A stretch of 6,997 nt of DNA from an uncultured Oscillibacter sp. (GCA_946183715.1 CAMHDB010000097.1:1-6997); one strand, 5' to 3'; numbered from the stretch's first letter, positions 1-5,333 are shown. Numbers and translations are program-made. The notes: generated by a model from the sequence alone, not told the origin.

Positions 1-1017
1 GGCGTCGACGGGTTCAAAGGGGACGTAGAGCGCGTAGGGGTTGGACGCGTCGACTTCGTATCCGGTGCCCTCGCTCATGGGCCGCCCCTCCAACAGGTTC
101 AAAGCCGCCTGTACGGCGCTCCGGCCCTGCCCTTCCGCGTTCTGGTAGACCGTCATCAGCAGTTTCCCCGCCGCGACGGCCTCCGCCCCGTCCGCCGTGC
201 AGTCAATGCCCACGATGGGCTTTTCCGCCGGGTCAAGTCCGGCGTTCTCCAGCGCGTCGATGACGCCCAGCGCCATTGCGTCGTTGTTGGAAATCACGCA
301 GTCGTATTCCGTCTTGGCGGCGAGGAGCGCTTCCATGCTGTTCATTGCTTTCGCGCGGTCGTAGTCGGCGGGGATGGGGTCGGCGGCCTCCGAGGCGGCG
401 ACGCCGTTTTCCTGCAAGGCCTGTATGGCCGCCGCCGTGCGCTGGTTCGTCGACGGCTGGCCCAGAATGCCGTTGAACAGAAGATACTTTACGGAAATGC
501 GGTCGGCGTCGGGCTGTCGGGCCTTGAAGTACGCCGCGAGCGCTTCACCCTGAAAGCGTCCCGCCGTGGTTTCGTCCGAGCCGACGAATACCACGTTTTC
601 ATTGAGACGGTTCATGTCGTCGGGGGGCGTGTTGACGAGTACGATTTTCATGTCTCCGGCGGCCTCAATCATGGGGGCGGCCTGATTCACGTCGGTGAGG
701 TTCAGAATCACGACCTGTTCTCCGGCGTCGCGCGCGGCCTTGGTGTATTGGATGGCCTTGGCGTTGTCGTACTGGCAGTCGACGATTTTCAGGTCTACGC
801 CGAGTCCGGCGGCGGCACTGGCGGCGCTGTCGACGAGGGTCGAAAGCCACTCGTCACGCCGCGCGAGGACGAATGTCACGGCGGGGGCGGGGGTAGCTGA
901 TTCCGTCCCGCTGTCGACGGGGGCGGGGGGTTCCGGGATTTCGCCGCCCCCGCAGGCGCTCAGCGACAGCGACAGCAGTCCCGCACAGAGAAACGTCAGA
1001 ATCTTCTTTCCATTCAT
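1..1017 (-). CDS. Sugar-type ABC transporter substrate-binding lipoprotein, C-terminus cut by window edge
   Basis: This is an extracellular solute-binding lipoprotein of the periplasmic-binding-protein type that serves galactose/ribose-like importers. It would capture a sugar outside the membrane and pass it to a permease and ATPase encoded elsewhere. The start ATG (1015-1017) is preceded by AAAGAGG about 8 bases upstream. Residues 1-22 form a lipoprotein signal: MNGKK, a hydrophobic stretch, then lipobox LSAC with Cys22 as the lipidated residue. A Pro/Ala/Ser/Thr-rich spacer runs to about residue 46. The first lobe follows (FVLARRDEWLS, then IVDCQYDNAKA and VVFVGSDE). The second lobe carries NNDAMALG near residues 244-250 and IVGIDCTADG, both typical of the family. 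There are 339 residues visible and the frame stays open through position 1, so probably only a short C-terminal piece is missing. The substrate cannot be read from sequence; galactose-type is a guess. The gene has its own promoter and is divergent from the lipoprotein gene at 1294. Confidence 0.93.
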   Translation of the reverse strand, partial: MNGKKILTFLCAGLLSLSLSACGGGEIPEPPAPVDSGTESATPAPAVTFVLARRDEWLSTLVDSAASAAAGLGVDLKIVDCQYDNAKAIQYTKAARDAGEQVVILNLTDVNQAAPMIEAAGDMKIVLVNTPPDDMNRLNENVVFVGSDETTAGRFQGEALAAYFKARQPDADRISVKYLLFNGILGQPSTNQRTAAAIQALQENGVAASEAADPIPADYDRAKAMNSMEALLAAKTEYDCVISNNDAMALGVIDALENAGLDPAEKPIVGIDCTADGAEAVAAGKLLMTVYQNAEGQGRSAVQAALNLLEGRPMSEGTGYEVDASNPYALYVPFEPVDA

Positions 1018-1069
1018 GGCGGAAGCCTCTTTTCTTTCGGATTTGGGAACACCGACACACACTCGTGGT

Positions 1070-1099
1070 ATCATATCATGTCCGGGCGCGCTTTTGCAA
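1070..1099 (-). promoter_or_regulatory. Sigma-A-type promoter of the substrate-binding protein gene
   Basis: On the minus strand, -35 TTGCAA (1094-1099) and -10 TATGAT (1070-1075) are separated by 18 bp. The start codon lies about 50 bases downstream. The -35 overlaps one of two TTGCAATC copies (plus-strand 1094-1101 and 1128-1135), which could be an operator. Confidence 0.75.
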
Positions 1100-1214
1100 T
1101 CGAAACTTTCCCCGCGCCGCCGGATTATTGCAATCCGCCCAATTTCCGCGCCCGTATTTGGCGATTTTGCCCAGCTTTTCGCGGGCTCCCTGTTGGAAAT
1201 TTTCGGAAGTTTAC

Positions 1215-1243
1215 TTGCAAATGCCCACGCGCCGTGCTACAAT
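1215..1243 (+). promoter_or_regulatory. Sigma-A-type promoter of the DUF4367-like lipoprotein gene
   Basis: -35 TTGCAA (1215-1220) and -10 TACAAT (1238-1243) have a 17 bp spacer. Transcription would begin near 1250, giving a leader of roughly 44 bases. The leader carries AGAGGAG at 1278-1284, nine bases before the ATG at 1294. Confidence 0.78.
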
Positions 1244-1293
1244 AACGCTGTCTCCGCCCCGCGCGGAAATCCCATATAGAGGAGATTTGACAT

Positions 1294-2025
1294 ATGAGAA
1301 AGTGGATTGCCCTTGCACTGGCCCTCACGCTGACGATGAGCCTCGCGGCCTGCGGCAAACAGGCGGAGCCCAAAGCCCCCGCCGACGGGGACGCCGCTGT
1401 TTCGGATACGGTTGACGCCGCCGCGCCCAACGACAGCGCGACAACCTCCGGCGACGCCGCCGCGCCCGACGGTAGCGCGACAACCTCCGGCGGCACCGCC
1501 GCCGACGCCGCGACAACCTCCGGCGATACCGCTACCACACCCGACGACAGCACTACAACCTCCGACGCCGCCGCCGCGACAACCCCCGCTAATACCGCGA
1601 CGCCGACGCCCGACGCCGCGACACTCGCGAACCCCTTCACCGATTACGCCACCTACGCCGAGGCCGAAGCGGCGGCGGGCTTCCCGTTCGGCGTGCCGGA
1701 GGAAATCGGCGGCTACGATACCGTCAGTTACCGCGTGGCCGACGACCTGTCCCTGTTCGAGGTCATCTACGCCAGCGGCGACGCCTCCCTGACCGCCCGC
1801 AAGGCCCCCGGCGGCTGGAATATCAGCGGCGACAATAACCAGTACACGCAGGAAGTCGCGCAGACGCTTCAGGGCGTCAACGTCACCTGCTGGGGCGACG
1901 GCGAATCGCTCTTCCTCGCCATGTGGACCGTCGACGACTACTCCTACTCCCTCAGCGCAAGCGAAACCGTCGACCGGCTGGACTTCCTCGGCACCGTCGA
2001 GACCATTATCGCACTCAACGCCTGA
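1294..2025 (+). CDS. Lipoprotein with tandem-repeat linker and DUF4367-like C-terminal domain
   Basis: This is a predicted surface lipoprotein of unknown function, 243 residues. Residues 1-20 are a signal peptide ending in lipobox LAAC, with Cys20 lipidated. Residues about 21-112 are low complexity, rich in Ala, Thr, Asp, Ser and Pro, and contain near-identical 13-residue units (D41-G53 and D54-G66) followed by degenerate copies. This segment probably acts as a flexible spacer across the cell wall. Residues about 113-243 form a compact domain that begins NPFTDYATYAEAEAAAGF and contains YDTVSYRVADD, FEVIYA, WNISGDNN and LAMWTVDDYSYSL. That pattern resembles DUF4367-type domains of clostridial membrane and anti-sigma-associated proteins. 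The assignment is from memory of the family and has not been searched. AGAGGAG at 1278-1284 supports the chosen start. The gene is alone between its own promoter and terminator. Its role could be envelope sensing or ligand binding, but nothing here decides that. Confidence 0.9.
   Translation: MRKWIALALALTLTMSLAACGKQAEPKAPADGDAAVSDTVDAAAPNDSATTSGDAAAPDGSATTSGGTAADAATTSGDTATTPDDSTTTSDAAAATTPANTATPTPDAATLANPFTDYATYAEAEAAAGFPFGVPEEIGGYDTVSYRVADDLSLFEVIYASGDASLTARKAPGGWNISGDNNQYTQEVAQTLQGVNVTCWGDGESLFLAMWTVDDYSYSLSASETVDRLDFLGTVETIIALNA
1414..1491 (+). repeat. 39-bp tandem repeat encoding a 13-residue linker unit
   Basis: Two in-frame 39-bp units (1414-1452 and 1453-1491) encode DAAAPNDSATTSG and DAAAPDGSATTSG. 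The 16-mer GCGACAACCTCCGGCG occurs at 1438-1453, 1477-1492 and 1510-1525, so a shortened third copy follows with 33-bp spacing and decays through about 1580. Because units are multiples of three, copy-number change would alter linker length without breaking the frame. Confidence 0.88.
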
Positions 2026-2027
2026 CG

Positions 2028-2060
2028 AAAGCCTCCCCCGTAGCCCGGGGGAGGCTTTTT
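2028..2060 (+). terminator. Rho-independent terminator after the DUF4367-like lipoprotein gene
   Basis: A ten-pair stem joins GCCTCCCCCG (2031-2040) to CGGGGGAGGC (2046-2055) around a 5-base loop. It is extended by AAA/TTT pairs and ends in TTTTT (2056-2060). It starts two bases after the stop codon. Confidence 0.93.
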
Positions 2061-2118
2061 GCCTCCCCGCAACGCGGGCGCGGAAAGTTTTCTATAACCG
2101 TTACCGTAAAATTATGTA

Positions 2119-2147
2119 TTGTTTTTTTCTTCCGGATATGCTATACT
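2119..2147 (+). promoter_or_regulatory. Promoter of the small P-loop protein gene
   Basis: -35 TTGTTT (2119-2124) and -10 TATACT (2142-2147) have a 17 bp spacer. The surrounding stretch is AT-rich against a GC-rich background. The -35 is weak. An imperfect direct repeat, ACCGTT then ACCGTA, lies just upstream near 2097-2108. Confidence 0.65.
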
Positions 2148-2191
2148 TAACTCCCCGTGTGGACTATCTCAAAGATAAGGAGTGATTCGCT

Positions 2192-2602
2192 ATGGTTCGT
2201 TTGATTATGGGCGGCAAGGGCGAGGGCAAGACCAAACAGCTCATCGACATGCTCAACAACGCCGCGAAGGACGAAGAGGGCAGCGTGGTCTGTATTGAGG
2301 CCGTGCGCAACATGACATTCAACATCCACTACCAGATTCGCCTCATTGACGCTCAGGAATACGACCTCCACAACTACGATATCTTCCGGGGATTCATCAT
2401 CGGCCTCTACGCCGGCAACTACGATATCTCCCACATCTTCATCGACGACCTGCGCAAAATCGTGGGTATGGACGTGGACAGCCATATGGAAGCCTTCCTC
2501 GACTGGCTCGACCTGTTCGGCGAACGCAACGGCATTAAATTCACCGTGACCGTCAGCGCCGACCGCTCCACCGCCACCGACGGCATGCGGCACTACCTGT
2601 GA
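2192..2602 (+). CDS. Small P-loop NTPase-like protein of unknown function
   Basis: This is a 136-residue cytoplasmic protein with a clear nucleotide-binding loop at its N-terminus: GGKGEGKT at residues 7-14 matches Walker A (GxxxxGK[ST]), with Lys13 and Thr14 as the expected phosphate- and magnesium-binding residues. A hydrophobic strand ending in two acids, HIFIDD at 81-86, fits Walker B. A third strand, FTVTVSAD at 117-124, is placed where a sensor strand would be. It is far shorter than the secretion or pilus ATPases and lacks their hexamerisation domains. Similar short clostridial proteins are sometimes annotated as PilT-like, but nothing here indicates motility. AAGGAG at 2177-2182 precedes the ATG by nine bases. 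The gene is monocistronic, with its own promoter and terminator. Nucleotide binding is well supported by the motif; hydrolysis and biological role are unknown. Confidence 0.9.
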   Translation: MVRLIMGGKGEGKTKQLIDMLNNAAKDEEGSVVCIEAVRNMTFNIHYQIRLIDAQEYDLHNYDIFRGFIIGLYAGNYDISHIFIDDLRKIVGMDVDSHMEAFLDWLDLFGERNGIKFTVTVSADRSTATDGMRHYL

Positions 2603-2617
2603 ACCTCCCCGCTATCG

Positions 2618-2654
2618 GGCGCAAAACCGGATTCCGTCCGGCTTTGCGCCTTTT
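2618..2654 (+). terminator. Rho-independent terminator after the P-loop protein gene
   Basis: GGCGCAAA (2618-2625) pairs with TTTGCGCC (2643-2650). After one A-C mismatch, CCGGA (2627-2631) pairs with TCCGG (2637-2641) around a 5-base loop. TTTT follows at 2651-2654. It begins 16 bases after the stop codon. Confidence 0.9.
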
Positions 2655-2701
2655 CCGGTTTTCCGCACAAAGAACCCCGTGAAAACTGTGCAGATTGACG
2701 G

Positions 2702-2730
2702 TTGACAAAGCGCCCGCCCGCCCATAGAAT
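2702..2730 (+). promoter_or_regulatory. Consensus-like promoter of the Mrr-like gene
   Basis: -35 TTGACA (2702-2707, exact consensus) and -10 TAGAAT (2725-2730) have an optimal 17 bp spacer. TTGAC also occurs 8 bp upstream (2694-2698), giving a doubled -35-like element. Transcription should start near 2737, at the foot of the 2740-2758 hairpin. The gene should be well expressed unless repressed. Confidence 0.85.
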
Positions 2731-2739
2731 ACGAAAACC

Positions 2740-2758
2740 GCGGGGACGAAAGCCCCGC
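2740..2758 (+). other. 5'-terminal leader hairpin of the Mrr-like mRNA
   Basis: GCGGGG (2740-2745) pairs with CCCCGC (2753-2758) around ACGAAAG, a few bases from the predicted transcript start. A second small fold, CCA-GAA-TGG, lies at about 2775-2783, just before the ribosome binding site AAAGGG (2784-2789). The simplest reading is an mRNA-stabilising 5' stem. I cannot match it to a known riboswitch. Confidence 0.5.
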
Positions 2759-2800
2759 ATGAGCCGTAACGAAACCAGAATGGAAAGGGTGAGCTGACAT

Positions 2801-3871
2801 ATGACAAATTCCAACATCCGCCTTTGGGCCGTCCACAGCCTCGGCGACGCCTTCTCGGTCGAACAGGGTACTATCGCGTTCGACTGGCCCGGACTGGGCG
2901 ACTTAAGCGTACTGAACCCCGACCGCGACGACTTCCGCGCGAAATTCGACAGCGTCTACCCCGACGCCAACGCCGCGAACCGTACCGCCGTCGCGGGGGC
3001 GCTCTACCGCCTCGTCCACGAACTGCGCGACGGCGATTACGTCGCCTGTCTCCACGGCGAGACCGTGAGCCTAGGCACCGTCAGCGGGCCTTACGAGTTC
3101 CGCGACGGCCTCCACGTCCGCCCCGTCGACTGGCTTCGACACATCCCGCAATCCGAATTTTCGCGCGACGCCATGCGCGAAATTACCTGTTCGCCCGTGC
3201 GGCTGTTCGCCGTCAAGCGCTTCGCCGGGGAATTTCTCGCCGCGCTGGGCGTCGCGTGGGTCGAACCCGAACCCGTCAAGCACCCCGCCGCCGCGCTGTC
3301 CGGCACGGAGACCCCCGCCGCGATACCCGTCAGCGCCTCCGCCGTCGCGGCACCGGGCCGCCCGTCCGCGACGGCACCGGGCCGCGCCGTACCCGTCAGC
3401 GCTTGCGCGCTCCGCGCCGCCGACTATTCCGGCACCGATACCGCCCGGTTCGTCCTCGACACCCTCCGGCGTACCCTCACCCGCGAAACCTTCCGGCAGT
3501 TCGCCGCCGGACTGCTCCGCGCTATGGGCTATACGATTTCCCTCCCGCCCGACAGCGGCCTCAACGAATACGAAATGACCGCCCTCCGCGACGAGCTCTT
3601 CCCGCCCGTCCTCGTACAGCTCCGCGCCGGGGAAGTCCGCGACACCGATGTTGCCCGCCTCCGCGACGCCCTCGCCCCCGGCAGTTACGGCCTCGTCGTC
3701 ACCCTCGGCGACTTCTCCGAACGCGCCCGGCAGACTTTGAAGCAGTCTCCGTACCTGCGCGCCGTCGACGGGCCGGAAGTCGCCGCGCTGACGCTCAAAT
3801 ACTACTGCGGCCTCGACGAACGCTACCGCGCCATGATTCCGCTCCGTATGGTCTACGTGCCAGACCAGTGA
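2801..3871 (+). CDS. Mrr-type restriction endonuclease-like protein with substituted catalytic residues
   Basis: This 356-residue protein has two domains joined by a low-complexity linker. Residues 1-150 (LWAVHS, GTIAFDWPGLGDLS, then ALYRLVHELRDGDYV and VRPVDWL) match the N-terminal domain that precedes Mrr-type nucleases, probably a PUA/EVE-like DNA-reading fold. Residues about 155-205 are an Ala/Pro-rich linker. Residues about 225-356 match the Mrr catalytic domain: FRQFAAGLLRAMGY, SYGLVVTLGDFSERA, a helix-rich end and final MVYVPDQ. Family members cut DNA with an Asp followed by a [E/Q]xK motif. By my alignment, anchored on the shared DEL at 264-266 and VTLG, the Asp position is Glu258 and QxK is Q273-L-R275. 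The protein may therefore be inactive, altered, or DNA-binding only. AAAGGG at 2784-2789 supports the start. No methyltransferase or specificity gene is adjacent, as would fit a stand-alone type IV enzyme. The family call is firm; the loss of activity is inference. Confidence 0.85.
   Translation: MTNSNIRLWAVHSLGDAFSVEQGTIAFDWPGLGDLSVLNPDRDDFRAKFDSVYPDANAANRTAVAGALYRLVHELRDGDYVACLHGETVSLGTVSGPYEFRDGLHVRPVDWLRHIPQSEFSRDAMREITCSPVRLFAVKRFAGEFLAALGVAWVEPEPVKHPAAALSGTETPAAIPVSASAVAAPGRPSATAPGRAVPVSACALRAADYSGTDTARFVLDTLRRTLTRETFRQFAAGLLRAMGYTISLPPDSGLNEYEMTALRDELFPPVLVQLRAGEVRDTDVARLRDALAPGSYGLVVTLGDFSERARQTLKQSPYLRAVDGPEVAALTLKYYCGLDERYRAMIPLRMVYVPDQ
3324..3402 (+). repeat. Short direct repeats in the Mrr-like linker
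   Basis: TACCCGTCAGCGC occurs at 3324-3336 and 3390-3402 (66 bp apart). CGGCACCGGGCCGC occurs at 3348-3361 and 3372-3385 (24 bp apart). Both pairs are in frame and yield repeated PVSA and APGR residues in the interdomain linker. Confidence 0.8.
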
Positions 3872-3887
3872 AATACCCGTGACAAAG

Positions 3888-3926
3888 CGAAACCGGACAA
3901 TTCCATTTCTGGACTGTCCGGTTTCG
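3888..3926. terminator. Long hairpin between the convergent Mrr-like gene and tRNA-Gly
   Basis: A perfect 12-bp stem joins CGAAACCGGACA (3888-3899) to TGTCCGGTTTCG (3915-3926). Inside it, TCCA (3902-3905) can pair with TGGA (3910-3913). It lies 16 bp after the Mrr-like stop and 5 bp beyond the tRNA 3' end, so it probably ends transcription in both directions. The U-tract is poor on both strands (CTTTGTC on the minus side), so termination efficiency is uncertain. Confidence 0.7.
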
Positions 3927-3931
3927 TGTCA

Positions 3932-4005
3932 TGGAGCAGGGTACGGGAGTCGAACCCGCCTGACCAGCTTGGGAAGCTGGTGTAATACCGATATACGAAC
4001 CCTGC
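3932..4005 (-). tRNA. tRNA-Gly, anticodon CCC, CCA encoded
   Basis: On the minus strand, the acceptor stem is GCAGGGT (4005-3999) paired with ACCCTGC, followed by discriminator T (3935) and encoded CCA (3934-3932). The anticodon stem is CCAGC/GCTGG around loop TTCCCAA, placing anticodon CCC at 3973-3971, which reads GGG. The T arm is GCGGG-TTCGACT-CCCGT with one G-U pair, and the D loop contains GG. The U73 discriminator, the C2-G71 pair, C35 and C36 agree with bacterial glycine identity elements. Length is 74 bases with CCA. It is an isolated tRNA gene with its own promoter just upstream. Confidence 0.96.
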
Positions 4006-4014
4006 GCGAGTGTT

Positions 4015-4043
4015 ACTATACCACACCCCGGCGCGGAATGCAA
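4015..4043 (-). promoter_or_regulatory. Promoter of tRNA-Gly
   Basis: On the minus strand, -35 TTGCAT (4038-4043) and -10 TATAGT (4015-4020) have a 17 bp spacer. The -10 ends about 9 bases before the mature tRNA 5' end, so the 5' leader would be very short. Confidence 0.82.
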
Positions 4044-4070
4044 GAGGAAATTTCACAGGAAAGCAAAAAA

Positions 4071-4103
4071 GTTTTCCACAAGTTCCCGCGAATTGTGGAA
4101 AAC
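4071..4103. repeat. Perfect 11-bp inverted repeat between divergent tRNA and patatin promoters
   Basis: GTTTTCCACAA (4071-4081) and TTGTGGAAAAC (4093-4103) are exact inverted copies separated by 11 bases. A further TGTGGAAAA is at 4146-4154. The arms are centred about 22 bp apart, so a dimeric regulator could bind on one helical face, or the RNA could fold as a hairpin. The element lies upstream of both the tRNA promoter and the patatin promoter. No regulator is identified. Confidence 0.6.
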
Positions 4104-4191
4104 TTTCCGCGGTTTCGGGCGCGGAAGCGCCGCAAGGCCCCGGCGTGTGGAAAAGTCCCCGAAAACATGGGAATCTTTTCCAAATTTCCTG

Positions 4192-4220
4192 TTGCGGATT
4201 TCCGCGCCGTGGTGTACAAT
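4192..4220 (+). promoter_or_regulatory. Promoter of the patatin operon
   Basis: -35 TTGCGG (4192-4197) and -10 TACAAT (4215-4220) have a 17 bp spacer. Transcription would start near 4227, leaving a leader of about 20 bases with a G-rich ribosome binding site. Confidence 0.75.
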
Positions 4221-4236
4221 GGCACGAACAGCTCTT

Positions 4237-4243
4237 AGGGGGG
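4237..4243 (+). promoter_or_regulatory. Ribosome binding site before tandem TTG codons
   Basis: AGGGGGG is followed by TTG at 4248 and TTG at 4251. From the AGGGGG core the spacings are 5 and 8 bases, so either codon could start translation. No ATG is available nearby in frame before the conserved glycine loop. Confidence 0.65.
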
Positions 4244-4247
4244 AATT

Positions 4248-5321
4248 TTGTTGAACGGAATCGGATTGGTATTAGCCGGGGGCGGCGGGAAGGGCGCGTA
4301 TCAAATTGGCGTCTGGAAGTACCTCCGCGAGGCCGGGCTTGACAAGAACGTGTGCGCGGTGTCGGGGACTTCCGTCGGCGCGTTGAACGCGGCGCTGTTC
4401 GCCTCCGGCGACCTCGAACGCGCCGAGAAAATCTGGCGCAATATGAAACCCGAGTTGATTCTCTCGCCCGGCTCCTACTCCGAGGAAGACGTGCTCCGCT
4501 GGCTGATGGAATCCGACATCGAGCGGAACATCTCCTCCGCCACGCTGGCCCCGGTCATCACGAAAAAAATCAAGCAGTCCGCGCCCTTCTCCCGCGAGGG
4601 CCTGCTGTACCTCATGCGCGAGGGCGTCGACTTCGAGGCCATCCGCGCCGCGCCCATACCCTGTTTCGCCACCTGCCTGCGCGTCCCGAAATTCAAGATT
4701 CGCCGCTTCGACCTCCGCGAGTTCGACGCCGGCGAGGCCCAGACGATTCTATTGGCCTCCTCCGCCATTCCCGTCGTATTCGACAAAGTTCCGTTCCGCG
4801 ACGAGACCTACTGCGACGGCGGCGTACCCTTCCTCGGCGACAATATCCCCATCGCGCCCGTCGCCGCCATGGATGTCAAGTACATTATTGTTGTGCATTT
4901 GACGCAGGACGTGCTCATCAACCACAAGAAGTACCCGAACTCCAAGCTCATCGAGATTACGCCGCAGTCCGACTTGGGCGGCCTCATAGACGGCACGCTG
5001 GATTTCAGCGCGGGCGGCGCGGGGAGGCGTATCGAGCAGGGCTACGCCGACACCAAGAAGGCCCTCGGCGGCTTCGTCGACGCCGCCATGATTCACCGCC
5101 AGAACGAGTTGATTTTCCAAGCCTTCGAGGAATCGGAGCGGCGCTATCAGGATAAAGTCAGCATGATGCTGGCGCAGAAAAAGGGCAGTCTCCGCGACGA
5201 CTACGACGAGCTGTTGGAGGAATTTTCGGCAACGGGCGACGCGCCCGACGCCCCCGGTATGGACGCCGAGGCCTTGTTACAGGCGGGTATCCCCACGGAG
5301 GACGACGTATTGACGATATAA
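4248..5321 (+). CDS. Patatin-like phospholipase (RssA/NTE type)
   Basis: This is a predicted serine lipid hydrolase of the patatin family, 357 residues, using a Ser-Asp dyad on acyl esters of phospholipids or related lipids. All family landmarks are present. The glycine-rich oxyanion loop is GGGGKGAYQIGV at 11-22. The nucleophile elbow is GTSVG at 40-44 (Ser42). LLASSAIPVVFDKV sits at 168-181, and the DGG motif is at 190-192 (Asp190). No signal peptide or membrane segment is evident, so it is probably cytoplasmic or peripheral. After the catalytic domain comes a charged helical extension from about residue 280, absent from minimal patatins, with an acidic end. The start is a TTG at 4248 or 4251. 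The gene is followed after 12 bases by a helical, acidic-tailed protein and is probably co-transcribed with it. Patatins also act as effectors in anti-phage CBASS, but no cyclase gene is seen here. Housekeeping lipid turnover remains equally possible. Confidence 0.94.
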   Translation: MLNGIGLVLAGGGGKGAYQIGVWKYLREAGLDKNVCAVSGTSVGALNAALFASGDLERAEKIWRNMKPELILSPGSYSEEDVLRWLMESDIERNISSATLAPVITKKIKQSAPFSREGLLYLMREGVDFEAIRAAPIPCFATCLRVPKFKIRRFDLREFDAGEAQTILLASSAIPVVFDKVPFRDETYCDGGVPFLGDNIPIAPVAAMDVKYIIVVHLTQDVLINHKKYPNSKLIEITPQSDLGGLIDGTLDFSAGGAGRRIEQGYADTKKALGGFVDAAMIHRQNELIFQAFEESERRYQDKVSMMLAQKKGSLRDDYDELLEEFSATGDAPDAPGMDAEALLQAGIPTEDDVLTI

Positions 5322-5326
5322 GGAAG
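5320..5326 (+). promoter_or_regulatory. Ribosome binding site overlapping the patatin stop codon
   Basis: AAGGAAG overlaps the last two bases of the patatin TAA (5319-5321) and lies seven bases before the ATG at 5334. This is the arrangement expected for translational coupling of the two proteins. Confidence 0.8.
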
Positions 5327-5333
5327 TGACGAC

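Noticed and set aside
695..1279. Plus-strand frame opposite the substrate-binding protein and through its promoter
   Set aside because: The minus-strand frame has signal peptide, lipobox and family motifs. The plus frame has no recognisable content.
1414..1580. CRISPR array
   Set aside because: The repeats are in frame within a lipoprotein gene, spacers are not unique sequences of uniform length, and no cas gene is present.
2147..2593. Antisense open frame of 148 codons across the P-loop gene
   Set aside because: It mirrors the codon structure of the P-loop gene, has a Val/Asp/Glu-biased composition, no fitting ribosome binding site, and would overlap a gene with clear motifs.
2740..2800. 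Known riboswitch (guanidine-II or c-di-GMP-I) in the Mrr-like leader
   Set aside because: The loop ACGAAAG only loosely recalls the ACGR loops of guanidine-II, which also needs two such hairpins. The GGGACGAAAGCC similarity to c-di-GMP-I lacks the second stem and flanking conserved bases.
2824..3882. Long plus-strand frame inside the Mrr-like gene
   Set aside because: The product is almost entirely Arg and Pro, the usual result of reading GC-rich coding DNA out of frame. The Mrr frame has recognisable domains.
4071..4154. Replication origin
   Set aside because: Only three imperfect DnaA-box-like sites, no AT-rich unwinding region, and no dnaA, dnaN or replication gene nearby.
4352..5155. 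267-codon plus-strand frame inside the patatin gene
   Set aside because: Arg-rich shadow. The patatin frame carries all catalytic motifs.
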